Shown here piece by piece: positions 8,281-17,083 of a stretch of 64,000 bases of DNA (within the stretch, counting starts at the first letter, position 1; each line of letters begins with the position of its first letter). Source of the DNA: VXNJ01 sp009840625 (GTDB taxonomy: Bacteria > Chloroflexota > UBA11872 > VXNJ01); NCBI GenBank assembly GCA_965207915.1, contig OZ242304.1, positions 1,550,001 to 1,614,000 of the forward strand, given 5' to 3'. The notes beneath the pieces are model-generated. The model saw only the letters and a program-made list of their open reading frames with translations. It made no database searches and had not been told where the DNA came from. The position numbers and the translations under genes were made by a program.

Positions 8281-9240
8281 ATGACCGAACCCTGCTTTGA
8301 CGTCGCCCATCTGGGCCATGTTGAGCTTTACAGCGACAAGTTCGAGGAAAGCCTCGACTTCTTCACCCGCGTATACGGCTTGACCGAGACCGCCCGCGAA
8401 GGCGATAGCTCCTACCTGCGCGCGTTCGACGACTACGAGCACCACACTCTCAAGCTGACCCGGTACGAGCGCACCGGCGTGGGCCACATCGCCTACCGCT
8501 GCACCTCGGCGCCGGCGCTGCAGCGCCGGGTGGCGGCGATTGAGGCCGCCGGTTACGGCGGACACTGGATCGACGGGGACCTGGGCCACGGCCCGGCCTA
8601 TCGATTCCAGGACCCGTTCGGGCACGCGTTCGAGCTCTACTGGGAGACCGACGGCTACGAGCCGCCCGCGGAACAGCGGCCGGCGTTAAAGAACCTGGCC
8701 CAGCGCTATCACGGTCAGGGCTGCTGCCCGCGAAGGCTGGACCATGTAAATCTGCTGGCCGACGACGTGACGGCATTCCGGGATTTCATGGTTTCCTGTT
8801 TGGGCTCGAGGGTTACCGAACAAATCCTGCTCGACAACGGCCGCCTGGCCGGCTGCTGGTTCACGGTCAACAACAAGACCTACGATCTGGCCTGCACCGA
8901 AGAACACGGCGGCGGCAGCGGAAGATTCCACCATCTCACGTATGCAATCGACCAGCGCGAGGACGTTTTGCGGGCGGCGGACATCTTCCTCGAAAACGGC
9001 GTCCACATCGAAACCGGCCCGCACAAACACGCCATCCAGGGGACGTTTTTCCTCTACGTGTGGGAACCGGCCGGCAACCGGGTGGAACTGGCGAATTCGG
9101 GCGCGCGCCTGATCCTGCGGCCGGACTGGGAGACCGTTACCTGGACCGAGGCCGAACGCAAGAAGGGCCAAGCCTGGGGACTAAAGACCATAGAGACCTT
9201 CCACACCCACGGGACACCCCCAACAGAACACTCCCGCTAG
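8281..9240 (+). CDS. Extradiol ring-cleavage dioxygenase, VOC (type I) family
   Basis: A 319-aa protein with two tandem vicinal-oxygen-chelate domains, like catechol 2,3-dioxygenase. The C-terminal domain carries the iron ligands: His in RLDHVNLLADDV (about residue 158), His in FHHLTYAID (about 223) and Glu in VWEPAGNRVELAN (about 276). The conserved HAIQGTFFLY run precedes the last ligand. It would cleave a catecholic ring next to two hydroxyls using Fe(II) and O2. ATG 8281 is preferred to TTG 8266. It follows GalD- and GalB-like genes, yet known gallate dioxygenases are LigB-type rather than VOC, so the substrate is open. Confidence 0.85.
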   Translation: MTEPCFDVAHLGHVELYSDKFEESLDFFTRVYGLTETAREGDSSYLRAFDDYEHHTLKLTRYERTGVGHIAYRCTSAPALQRRVAAIEAAGYGGHWIDGDLGHGPAYRFQDPFGHAFELYWETDGYEPPAEQRPALKNLAQRYHGQGCCPRRLDHVNLLADDVTAFRDFMVSCLGSRVTEQILLDNGRLAGCWFTVNNKTYDLACTEEHGGGSGRFHHLTYAIDQREDVLRAADIFLENGVHIETGPHKHAIQGTFFLYVWEPAGNRVELANSGARLILRPDWETVTWTEAERKKGQAWGLKTIETFHTHGTPPTEHSR

Positions 9241-9338
9241 CAGCCAAAGGCCCTTCCGGCAGCCTCAGGGTCGACCGTTAGACGTTGGCCGCGTCCAACT
9301 TTTTGGGGCAGCCCGCGAGATTGCTCCCGCCCTTTGCT

Positions 9339-10409
9339 TTACTCCCCGGCGGTTGGGAGTTCGCCGGCGATATGCACCGCCCGGGTCGGGAAAGCGAACT
9401 CGATTCCCGCCGCCCGGAACCGGTCAAGCAGTTCAAGGTTGATCGCCTGCTGGGTGTCCATGAAGACGGCGAAATTGGTAGTCGCCATGTAGTAAACGGC
9501 TTCGATTTGCAGTGCCGACTCGCCGAACCCTTTGAAGTGGGCCCGATCGAACCTGGCCTCGGGATGTCGCTCGACCGCTTCCTTGATCATTCCCGGGATG
9601 GCCTCGATCTGCTCCGCAGCAGTGTCGAAGGTGATGTTTAGCGAAAGGACGGCCCGGCGCCGGTTCATCCTGCCGAAGTTGCGCAACGGCGATCCGAGCA
9701 TGTCGCTGTTGCTATAGACGAGCTGCTCTCCGGTGGGGCTGCGCAGGTGCGTGGTCTTGATGCCGATCCGCTCAACGCTGCCGGCCGCACCCTTCACTGA
9801 AACGAAATCGCCGACCGCAAAAGGGCGGTCCAAGAGGATTGCCAGCGAGGCAAAGAGATCGCTGAGGATGCTCCGTGCCGCCAAGCCGATCGCGATGCCG
9901 CCGACGCCGAGTCCGGCCACCAGGGTCGTGATCTCGACCCCGATGTTGTCCAGAAACAGCACCGCCAGGATCGACCAGAGGAGCAGGGTGACCAGGTAGC
10001 GGGCAGCCGCGATCGCGCCGGGGCTGGCAAAGTCCGGGTCGCTTTCGAGGCGGCGGCGCACCAGAAACGTCAACGCGGCCCTGCCCCACAATCCGATTTG
10101 AATGAACACCACCGCGACGATGGCGACGTTGAGTCCCCGCTCCAAGAAGCCCGGCAGCTCCAAATTCAAGAGACCAGCGAACAGGGCGACCAAGAAGATC
10201 ACCGGGACGCTTGACTGTCGCTGGATGGAGGCCGCGAAGCTGCGCAGCGGAGTCGCCGCCCCCTGTTGCGGACCGCGTTCGGTAAAGCGGACCATGCCCC
10301 AGCGCAATATCAGCAGGACGACCAGCACGACCACGAAGGTCGACCCCGCCAAGATCCAGTCGCCGGCGGTGTTGTCGGCCAGCGCCTGCACGTCCCAATC
10401 GATGTTCAT
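9339..10409 (-). CDS. Small-conductance mechanosensitive channel, MscS family
   Basis: A 356-aa membrane protein. Hydrophobic segments lie near residues 17-37, 66-88, 94-115 and 138-158. The pore-lining TM3 follows as GLGVGGIAIGLAARSILSD and leads into the beta domain (DRPFAVGDFVSV). The C-terminal alpha/beta domain ends around IEFAFPTRAVHI. Such channels open on hypo-osmotic shock to release solutes. I use ATG 10409 rather than the ATG six codons upstream because AAAGGA lies 7 bases before it. The gene is convergent with the dioxygenase gene and separated from the SUF operon by about 175 bp. Confidence 0.93.
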   Translation of the reverse strand: MNIDWDVQALADNTAGDWILAGSTFVVVLVVLLILRWGMVRFTERGPQQGAATPLRSFAASIQRQSSVPVIFLVALFAGLLNLELPGFLERGLNVAIVAVVFIQIGLWGRAALTFLVRRRLESDPDFASPGAIAAARYLVTLLLWSILAVLFLDNIGVEITTLVAGLGVGGIAIGLAARSILSDLFASLAILLDRPFAVGDFVSVKGAAGSVERIGIKTTHLRSPTGEQLVYSNSDMLGSPLRNFGRMNRRRAVLSLNITFDTAAEQIEAIPGMIKEAVERHPEARFDRAHFKGFGESALQIEAVYYMATTNFAVFMDTQQAINLELLDRFRAAGIEFAFPTRAVHIAGELPTAGE

Positions 10410-10584
10410 TTGCCAGTCCTTTGCCAAGTCGCGCGCCGGGGATTTGCGCTTGCGGTCAATTCACGCGTTGTCTGTTGATTCTTGCCGGGTCGGGTCGATC
10501 GAATATCAGTAGCGGCGGGATTGGCCCGAAGGCTGCACCCCGAACCTGCCGGGCCGGTTGTTTTGCAGTGCCTGCAATAGCGGC

Positions 10585-11337
10585 CTAACCGGGGTTTCGG
10601 ACCGGGACCCGGCGATGCTCAAGCAGCGCTTCGAGCAACTCCGCGGCCTCTTTAATGCCGCCGACCTCCCAGGTCGGCTCGGGTCCGTCTTCGGGAAGGC
10701 TGATGCCGCCGTGATTTATCCAGAGCGATAACATCCCGCTGGCGTTGGCGCCGGCGATGTCGGTGTAGGGGTTGTCGCCGATCATCAGAGTCTCGGCGGG
10801 GGAAGACCCGGTAACCGCCAGGGCCAGCTTGAATATGCGCGGGTCCGGCTTCCAGATGCCGTGCTCGTGGCTGACGAATATCTCGTCGAACCGGCCGTCG
10901 TCCAATCCCAGCTGGGACAGCTTGGGACGCTGGATGCGCGAATGTCCGTTCGTGATGATGCAGCGCGGCATCCCGTCGGTGGCCCCAAGCATGCGCGGGG
11001 CGTCAGGATGAAGCCGGTTGGCCGTATCAAAGTGCGCGTCGATATCGTCACAGAGCGCGGCAACCAGCTCCCCGTCCACAATTCCCAGGTCGGCCAGCGG
11101 CTTGATGAACCAGTCCGCCTGCTCGGCTTCCTCCCAGGCGTGGCGGGCCATCAGGTCCCTGATAAAGGCGATCGTTCCGTCGGCGGCGCGGCGGCGCAGA
11201 TGATCGGGCAAACCGCGGGCGGCTCGCTCGTATGCGCCGCGCATCCGGGTGCGCATGCGGTAGTCGTAGTCGAGCAATACGTCGTCGAGATCGAATACCA
11301 CCGCCCGGATCCTGGGCGGAGGGCGGCTGTTGCTCAA
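10585..11337 (-). CDS. HAD-superfamily hydrolase
   Basis: A 250-aa HAD phosphatase-like protein. Motif I is VVFDLDDVLLDYD near residue 15 (nucleophile Asp and acid/base Asp). Motif II is the ITNG segment. The motif III lysine is in WKPDPRIF, and motif IV is MIGDNPYTDIAGA. A helical cap lies between motifs I and II. I start it at TTG 11337, whose last two bases are shared with the sufU TGA (TTGA overlap); the longer frame runs inside sufU. It is the last gene of the SUF operon and probably translationally coupled, but no role in cluster assembly is known for it. The substrate is unknown. Confidence 0.85.
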   Translation of the reverse strand: MSNSRPPPRIRAVVFDLDDVLLDYDYRMRTRMRGAYERAARGLPDHLRRRAADGTIAFIRDLMARHAWEEAEQADWFIKPLADLGIVDGELVAALCDDIDAHFDTANRLHPDAPRMLGATDGMPRCIITNGHSRIQRPKLSQLGLDDGRFDEIFVSHEHGIWKPDPRIFKLALAVTGSSPAETLMIGDNPYTDIAGANASGMLSLWINHGGISLPEDGPEPTWEVGGIKEAAELLEALLEHRRVPVRNPG

Positions 11338-11798
11338 ATTTCGATCTCGTCGGAGTAGACGTTTTCGGAGTCTTCGCCGTCCTTGCTCTCGGCGCCGACC
11401 TGCAACGCGTTCCAGGCCAGGGTCGCGCACTTGATGCGCACCGGGTAACGCTTCACCCCCTGCAGCGCCTCTAGGTCGCCGAGCGATTCGGGGTCAATTT
11501 CGGCTTCGCCTGTGAACATCGCCCGTACGCCGACGGCCAACTCCAAGGCTTCCGCCAGCGGCTTGCCCATGACCGCCTCGGTGAGCATCGATGCCGAGGC
11601 CTGGGAGATCGAGCAACCGTGGCCGTCGAAGGCGACCGCGTCGATCCGGCCGTCATTGAGGCGGACCGTAATTTCGATGTCGTCGCCGCAAAGCGGGTTG
11701 TAGCCACGCGCGGAGATGTCGGGATCCTCGACCCGACCCTTGTGCCGCGGACTGCGGTAGTGATCGAGGATGATCTCGCGATAGAGGTCGTCGAGCAC
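11334..11798 (-). CDS. sufU: SufU/IscU-type iron-sulfur scaffold or sulfur-transfer protein
   Basis: A 154-aa zinc-binding SufU-type protein that accepts sulfur from SufS and passes it to SufBCD. It starts MLDDLYREIILDHYRSPRH. Its three conserved cysteines lie in YNPLCGDD, GHGCSISQAS and IKCATLAW. The extra residues between the second and third cysteines are the length feature separating SufU from IscU. The start is a GTG directly after the sufS stop codon, and its own TGA overlaps the TTG of the HAD gene, so translation is coupled on both sides. Confidence 0.93.
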   Translation of the reverse strand: MLDDLYREIILDHYRSPRHKGRVEDPDISARGYNPLCGDDIEITVRLNDGRIDAVAFDGHGCSISQASASMLTEAVMGKPLAEALELAVGVRAMFTGEAEIDPESLGDLEALQGVKRYPVRIKCATLAWNALQVGAESKDGEDSENVYSDEIEI

Positions 11799-13055
11799 CT
11801 AGCCGAAAAACTCCCGGGCTTTTCCGATTCCGGCAATAAGAGCGTCGATCTCGTCTTCGGTGTTGTAGAGATAGAAACTGGCGCGGGTAGTCGATCCGAC
11901 CCCGAGCGCGCCCATCAGGGGTTGAGCGCAGTGGTGACCGGCGCGGACCGCGATGCCCTCGCTGTCCAATACCTGGCCCAGATCGTGCGGGTGCAGGCCA
12001 TCGAGATTGAAGGAAACGACGCCGCCGCGGAACTCGTGGTCGGTCGGACCGTAGATCTGCAGGTCGGGGATTTCGGCCAGCCTCGACAACGCGTACTCGG
12101 TAAGGCGCTGTTCATGCTCCCAGATTGACTGCAGGCCGATGGCGGCCAGATAGTCGGCGGCCACTCCCAGCCCGATCGCGCCGGCGATATCCGGCGTGCC
12201 GGCCTCGAACTTGTAAGGTAGCCGGTTCCAGGTCGATCCCTCCATCGCCACCGTGGCGATCATGTCGCCGCCGCCCTGGTAGGGTTCGGCTTCCTCGAGC
12301 AGCTCGCGCTTGCCGTAGAGTCCGCCGATTCCGGTGGGGCCGAGCATCTTGTGGCCCGAAAAGGCCAGGAAGTCGACATCCTGGGCAACGACATCGATGG
12401 GCTGGTTGGGGACCGACTGGGCGCCGTCGACGACCAGCACTGCGCCGACCGCGTGGGCCAGTGAAGCAAGTGCGGCAACGTCCAGGGTCACGCCCAGAAC
12501 GTTGGACATAGCGGTCAGCGCCACTACCTTGGTCCGCTCGGAGATCAGGGCCGCGAATTCGGCAGGCTCGGGACGCTGCCGGTGATCTTGCAGCGAATAC
12601 CATCGCAGTTTTGCGCCGGTCTGATCGCACACCAGTTGCCAGGGAACGATGTTGGAGTGATGCTCGATGTTGGTGACCAGGACCTCGTCGCCGGGCCCCA
12701 GTCGCGGCCGCGCCCAGGCCTGGGCGACCAGGTTGAGCCCCTCGGTCGCTCCCCGGACCCAGACCAGTTCGGCCGGGTCGGCGGCTCCGATCAGATTTGC
12801 CACCTTGACCCTCGCCTGTTCATAGGCATCGGTCGCCAGCTGGCTCAGGTGGTGGATCCCGCGGTGCACGTTGGAGTGCGTGTTTTCGTAGTAATCGTCC
12901 AGCGCGGCGATGACCGGGGCGGGCTTTTGCGAGGAGGCTGCGTTGTCGAGGTATACGAGTTTCTTGCCGGCGATCCGTCGGCCCAGAATCGGGAAATCGC
13001 CCCGCAGGGCCTGCGGGTCCAGTCCCGGGGAGCTCGGATGGACCAGCTTTTGCAT
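11799..13055 (-). CDS. sufS: Cysteine desulfurase SufS
   Basis: A 418-aa PLP-dependent group II cysteine desulfurase that removes sulfur from cysteine for cluster assembly. Visible signatures are VYLDNAASSQKP, HSNVHRGIHHLS and TNIEHHSNIVPWQ. The PLP lysine lies in FSGHKMLGPTGIGGLYGK (about residue 240), and the catalytic cysteine in VRAGHHCAQPLM (about residue 375). Length and order fit SufS. It sits two bases before the ferredoxin gene and directly before sufU, which would activate it. Confidence 0.96.
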   Translation of the reverse strand: MQKLVHPSSPGLDPQALRGDFPILGRRIAGKKLVYLDNAASSQKPAPVIAALDDYYENTHSNVHRGIHHLSQLATDAYEQARVKVANLIGAADPAELVWVRGATEGLNLVAQAWARPRLGPGDEVLVTNIEHHSNIVPWQLVCDQTGAKLRWYSLQDHRQRPEPAEFAALISERTKVVALTAMSNVLGVTLDVAALASLAHAVGAVLVVDGAQSVPNQPIDVVAQDVDFLAFSGHKMLGPTGIGGLYGKRELLEEAEPYQGGGDMIATVAMEGSTWNRLPYKFEAGTPDIAGAIGLGVAADYLAAIGLQSIWEHEQRLTEYALSRLAEIPDLQIYGPTDHEFRGGVVSFNLDGLHPHDLGQVLDSEGIAVRAGHHCAQPLMGALGVGSTTRASFYLYNTEDEIDALIAGIGKAREFFG

Positions 13056-13057
13056 CG

Positions 13058-13381
13058 TCAGATGATCGTTACCACGATCTGGTCGTCCTCGACCTCGCTC
13101 TCGAACCGCTCAACCGGGGTGGTGGCCGGAGCCGTCAGCGGCTCTCCGGTATCCAGGTCGAATATGGACCCGTGCAGGGGACAGATGACGGTGCAGTATT
13201 CGGTGCTGACCTCTCCCTCGGACAGCGAGGCCTGGCCGTGCGAGCATGTGTCCTCGATCACTTTGATTTCGCCGCGGACCTTGAACACCGCCAGCGGAAT
13301 GCCGCCGGCCCGCACCCTGAACGCCTCGCCTTCGGCAAGTTCCGAATAGGCGCCTACCGCGAAGCGCCCGGTCCGGATCAT
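13058..13381 (-). CDS. Rieske-type [2Fe-2S] ferredoxin
   Basis: A 107-aa small Rieske protein. The cluster ligands are Cys and His in DTCSHGQASL (about residues 45-47) and Cys and His in CPLHGSIFDL (about 67-70), the standard CxH...CxxH pattern of BphF/NirD-like soluble ferredoxins. It lies between sufD and sufS with no spacing, so it is clearly part of the operon. It may supply electrons for cluster assembly, or simply be a client; this is inference from position. Rieske genes in SUF operons are seen in several lineages. Confidence 0.93.
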   Translation of the reverse strand: MIRTGRFAVGAYSELAEGEAFRVRAGGIPLAVFKVRGEIKVIEDTCSHGQASLSEGEVSTEYCTVICPLHGSIFDLDTGEPLTAPATTPVERFESEVEDDQIVVTII

Positions 13382-14701
13382 CTAGCGTCCGCGCACGCCG
13401 GCGCGAAAGAGCACTTCCTGCTCGAGTCGGTCGCGGCAGCGTTCGTCGGATACCTGCGCCAGCACCGGTTCGACGTAGCCGCGAATCGCCAGCCCCTCGG
13501 CCACCGGTCGCGTAAAGCCCCGACTCATCAGGTAGAAGAGCTCTTCCTCCTCGATGCGCCCGATCGTGGCGCCGTGGGTGCAGCGTACGTCGTAGGTGCG
13601 GATCTCCATTCCCGGGATCGAGTCGGCGCGGGCCTGCTTGGAAAGCAGCAGGTTGTCGTTCTGCTGGTAGGTGTTCGACTGGCCGGCGGTGTCGGAGATC
13701 TCGATCGTTCCGTAGAAGACCGAGCGCGAGCGCTCCCGCAGCACGCCCTTGTAGAAGAGGTTCGAGTAGGTATGGTCGCCGTGGTGGATCTGGCGGGTCT
13801 CGTGGTCGATGTGGCGGCGTCCGTCGAGCAGGGTCAGCCCCCAGACCTGGCCCTCCGAGCCAGGCTGCGGAAACGAGACCTCGGTGTATGACTTGGCCAG
13901 GGCCGCCCCGAGCGAGAACTGGCAGAGGTTCACGCGCGCGTTGCGCCCCGCCAGCGTCCGCGTCTGGGCGAACGCGGCCGTGTGCAGGCCCCAGTTCTGA
14001 ACGTGCTCGTAATTGAGGGTGGCGCGATCGCCGACATAGGCGTAGGTGAGCGGGCAGGCCAGGGTCTCGTCGTCGAGCGTCTCCGAGCAATGCTCTTCGA
14101 CCAGTTCAAGACTGGCGCCGTCGTCCACCCAGATCAGCAGGCGCGGAAACACCGCGATCCGGCTGCGGGTAGTCGCGATCATGCTGTACAGCGGCGCCTC
14201 AACAGTCAATCCCGGCGGCACGTAGATGAACAGGCCGCCGTTCCAGAAAGCGCCGTTGAGGGTGGTGAATTTCTCCAGCGAACTGGGCGATTGCTCGGCC
14301 AGGCCCGGAAACCGCTCCAGCAGGCCGGGATGGTCGCGGGCCGCCCGGGCCAGCGAACAGAAGATAAGTCCGGAATCGGCCAGGCCGGAATCGAGCTCGA
14401 TTTCGGGGTCGTGCCAGTCGACCTGGATGCTGCGGCCGGCAAACCAATCTTTTTCGAATAATCCGGCCGGCGCCGCGGCCGGCGGGCGCTCGCCCCAGGG
14501 CGCGAAATCATCGGGGGAGATTCCGCGCAGATCGGTGCGGCGCCAGGTCTCGTCGGTGATCTTGGGCAGCGGCGTGTCGCAGTAGTTTTGCCAGCTGGCC
14601 AGGCGCTGGGCTACCAGCCAGTCGGGTTCGTGGCCCTGGCGGGCATGGGCCTTAACGAGCTCAGCGCTGGGGCGAGCTTCTAGGGTCGGTGAAAGCGCCA
14701 T
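13382..14701 (-). CDS. sufD: FeS cluster assembly protein SufD
   Basis: A 439-aa SufB/SufD-family protein, part of the SufBC2D scaffold. The N-terminal helical region (WLVAQRLASWQNYCDTPLP, WRRTDLRGI) and the beta-helix core (FIYVPPGLTVEAPLY, HHGDHTYSNLFYKGVL) are visible. The C-terminal part has MEIRTYDVRCTHGATIGRIEEEELFYLMSRG, with the His-containing motif expected in SufD. It is shorter than SufB and lacks the SufB-like extended N-terminus. It ends where the ferredoxin gene begins. Confidence 0.95.
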   Translation of the reverse strand: MALSPTLEARPSAELVKAHARQGHEPDWLVAQRLASWQNYCDTPLPKITDETWRRTDLRGISPDDFAPWGERPPAAAPAGLFEKDWFAGRSIQVDWHDPEIELDSGLADSGLIFCSLARAARDHPGLLERFPGLAEQSPSSLEKFTTLNGAFWNGGLFIYVPPGLTVEAPLYSMIATTRSRIAVFPRLLIWVDDGASLELVEEHCSETLDDETLACPLTYAYVGDRATLNYEHVQNWGLHTAAFAQTRTLAGRNARVNLCQFSLGAALAKSYTEVSFPQPGSEGQVWGLTLLDGRRHIDHETRQIHHGDHTYSNLFYKGVLRERSRSVFYGTIEISDTAGQSNTYQQNDNLLLSKQARADSIPGMEIRTYDVRCTHGATIGRIEEEELFYLMSRGFTRPVAEGLAIRGYVEPVLAQVSDERCRDRLEQEVLFRAGVRGR

Positions 14702-14778
14702 TGGCGGTTGAATTGTTCCTGGGCGGTTGGTGGAAACGGGCTGGCTTGTGGCGAGTTTGCCTTGGTTCGGACTGGCGG

Positions 14779-16200
14779 TCAGCCGACCGATCCCTCCATC
14801 TCGAGCTCGATGAGTCGGTTCATCTCTACCGCGTATTCCATCGGCAGCTCCTTGATGAACTCTTCGAAGAACCCGGTGACGATTACCGAGGTGGCCTTCT
14901 CCTCGGAGAGGCCGCGGCTCATCAGGTAGAAGATCTCCTCGTCGCCGATCTTGGAGACGGTCGCCTCATGACCGATCTGGGAGTCCTCCTCGGAGATTTC
15001 GATGTAGGGGTAGGTGTCGGTCTTGGAATCGGGCGTAAGCAGCATCGCGTCGCAGCGCACGAACGATTTCGAGCCGACCGCGTCGGGTTCGACCTTGAGC
15101 AGGCCGCGGTAGGTTGCCCTTCCGGTCCCGTTGGAGATCGACTTGGACGTGATCGTGGACGAGGTGTTGGGGGCGGCGTGCACGATCTTGGCGCCGGCGT
15201 CCTGGTGCTGGTTCGTATTGGCGTAGGCGACCGAGAGGACCTCGCCGCGGGCGCGTTCGCCGAGCAGATGGATGGCCGGGTATTTCATGGTCACTTTGGA
15301 GCCGATGTTGCCGTCGATCCATTCGACGGCCGCGCCGGCCGCGGCGGTGGCGCGCTTGGTGACCAGGTTGTACACGTTGTTGGACCAGTTCTGGATCGTC
15401 GTGTACCGTACGTGCGCGTCCTCCAGGGCGATGATCTCGACCACCGCCGAGTGCAGCGAATCGCGCGCGTAAACCGGCGCGGTGCAGCCTTCGATGTAGT
15501 GCACCGAGCCGCCGGGCTCGCAGATGATCAGGGTCCGTTCGAACTGGCCGGCCGATTCGGCGTTTATCCGGAAATAGGCCTGCAGCGGCAGTTCGACATG
15601 CACCCCGGCGGGGACGTAGACGAAGCTCCCGCCGCTCCAGACGGCGGTGTTTAGGGCGGCGAACTTGTTGTCGTTGTAGGGGATGACGCTACTGAAATAC
15701 TGCTCGACCAGTTCGGGGTACTCGCGCAGCCCGCCGTCCATGTCGAGGAAGACAACGCCCTGCGAGGCGAGCTGGTCCTGCAGGTTGTGGTACACGACTT
15801 CGGAGTCGTACTGGGCCCCGACCCCGGCCAGGAATTTCTTCTCGGCCTCCGGGATGCCCAGGCGGTCGAAGGTGTTCTTGATGTAGTCGGGAACGTCGTC
15901 CCAGTTGTCCTCGGACCCGCGGTCGGTGGCGCGCACGTAGTAATGAATCTTGTCGAAATCAATCTCCGAAAGGTCGGCGCCCCAGGTCGGCATCGGACGT
16001 CCGGCGAATTCGGCAAACGCCTTAAGGCGCAATTCGAGCATCCACGCGGGCTCGTTCTTGAGTGCCGAGATCTGGCGGATCACGTCTTCATTCAGGCCCG
16101 GCTCGGTGATGAAATCGGCTTTTACGTCGTCGTGAAACCCGTACTTGTAGTCGAACTCGATTTCGGCGTCGGGCGGCTTGATCACGTTTTCGGTGGCCAT
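14779..16200 (-). CDS. sufB: FeS cluster assembly protein SufB
   Basis: A 473-aa scaffold protein of the SufBCD complex. SufB signatures include YKYGFHDDVKADFIT, PAWMLELRLKAF, WSGGSFVYVPAGVHVELPLQ and CEPGGSVHYIEGCTAPVY. The C-terminal half has the Cys/Glu region AVVEIIALEDAHVRYTTIQNW and the final domain with EEDSQIGHEATVSKIGDEE. Length is typical. It lies three bases downstream of sufC and 77 bp before sufD. Confidence 0.97.
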   Translation of the reverse strand: MATENVIKPPDAEIEFDYKYGFHDDVKADFITEPGLNEDVIRQISALKNEPAWMLELRLKAFAEFAGRPMPTWGADLSEIDFDKIHYYVRATDRGSEDNWDDVPDYIKNTFDRLGIPEAEKKFLAGVGAQYDSEVVYHNLQDQLASQGVVFLDMDGGLREYPELVEQYFSSVIPYNDNKFAALNTAVWSGGSFVYVPAGVHVELPLQAYFRINAESAGQFERTLIICEPGGSVHYIEGCTAPVYARDSLHSAVVEIIALEDAHVRYTTIQNWSNNVYNLVTKRATAAAGAAVEWIDGNIGSKVTMKYPAIHLLGERARGEVLSVAYANTNQHQDAGAKIVHAAPNTSSTITSKSISNGTGRATYRGLLKVEPDAVGSKSFVRCDAMLLTPDSKTDTYPYIEISEEDSQIGHEATVSKIGDEEIFYLMSRGLSEEKATSVIVTGFFEEFIKELPMEYAVEMNRLIELEMEGSVG

Positions 16201-16203
16201 CTT

Positions 16204-16962
16204 TTAAACCGTTTCCGGTGCGAATTGCTTGTATCCGTCGCGCTCCAGCGCCTCGGCCAGCTCGGGCCCGCCGTCGGCGACGATGTCGCCTTCGATCAGC
16301 ACGTGCACGAAATCGGGCTGGATGTAGCGCAGGATTCTCTGGTAGTGGGTGATCAGGAGGACTCCGATATCGGTGGTCCGGAGCGAATTCACTCCCTCGG
16401 CAACGATACGCAGGGCGTCGATGTCCAGACCCGAATCGGTCTCGTCGAGGATGCCCAGCGCCGGCTCCAGCATCGCCATCTGCAGGATTTCGCAGCGCTT
16501 CTTCTCACCGCCTGAGAACCCGTCGTTTAGGTACCGCGAGGCAAAACTCGAGTCGACGCTGAGCAGGTCCATCTTCTCCAGCATGCGCAGGCGGAACTCG
16601 CGCACCCCGATCGGACCCTCGTCGCCGCGGACGGCGTTGATCGCCTCGCGCAGGAACGTGACCAGCGGCACCCCGGGAATCTCGACCGGGTACTGGAAGG
16701 CCAGGAAGATTCCGGCCCGGGCCCGCTCGTCGACTTCCCATTCGGAGATGTCCTCGCCCCGGAACAGGATCCGCCCGGCGGTAATCTCGCAGCTGGGATT
16801 GCCCATCAGGGTGTTGGCCAGAGTGCTTTTGCCGGAGCCGTTGGGGCCCATCACGGCATGAACCTGGCCCTCGTCGACCGTCAGGTTCAGCCCGTGCAGG
16901 ATTTCTTTATCGTCGCGCTGGACGTGCAAATCTTCGATTTGCAGCAGCGGATTTGGCGTCAT
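16204..16962 (-). CDS. sufC: FeS cluster assembly ATPase SufC
   Basis: A 252-aa ABC-type ATPase that drives SufBCD. The Walker A motif is GPNGSGKSTLANTLMG (about residues 37-52), the signature is DGFSGGEKKR (about 150), and Walker B is LGILDETDSGLD, followed by the H-loop LLITHYQRIL. SufC-specific features include the EDISEWEVDERARAGIFLAFQYPVEIPG stretch around residues 75-100. It is the first gene of the SUF operon; the 120-bp upstream region carries a 14-bp inverted repeat. Confidence 0.97.
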   Translation of the reverse strand: MTPNPLLQIEDLHVQRDDKEILHGLNLTVDEGQVHAVMGPNGSGKSTLANTLMGNPSCEITAGRILFRGEDISEWEVDERARAGIFLAFQYPVEIPGVPLVTFLREAINAVRGDEGPIGVREFRLRMLEKMDLLSVDSSFASRYLNDGFSGGEKKRCEILQMAMLEPALGILDETDSGLDIDALRIVAEGVNSLRTTDIGVLLITHYQRILRYIQPDFVHVLIEGDIVADGGPELAEALERDGYKQFAPETV

Positions 16963-17011
16963 CTTGGCCCGTAAATCAATTGCAGGTGGTCGCGATTCAG
17001 GCCCGCATAGT

Positions 17012-17025
17012 CGCCCTTTTGGGCG
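17012..17025. repeat. Inverted repeat upstream of sufC
   Basis: CGCCCTTTTGGGCG is a 5-bp stem with a TTTT centre, 50-63 bp upstream of the sufC start and in the only gap before the SUF operon. It could be an operator for an iron-sulfur regulator or, on the plus strand, a weak terminator because TATTTT follows. Neither function is shown by sequence alone. Confidence 0.35.
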
Positions 17026-17083
17026 TATTTTGCAGGCTCAAACCTAGTTTATTTGGGCCCGGTCGGCGATCTCTTAACAGGGG

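Noticed and set aside
14689..15654. 321-codon plus-strand frame opposite sufB
   Set aside because: SufB is complete on the minus strand and the antisense frame shows no family signal.
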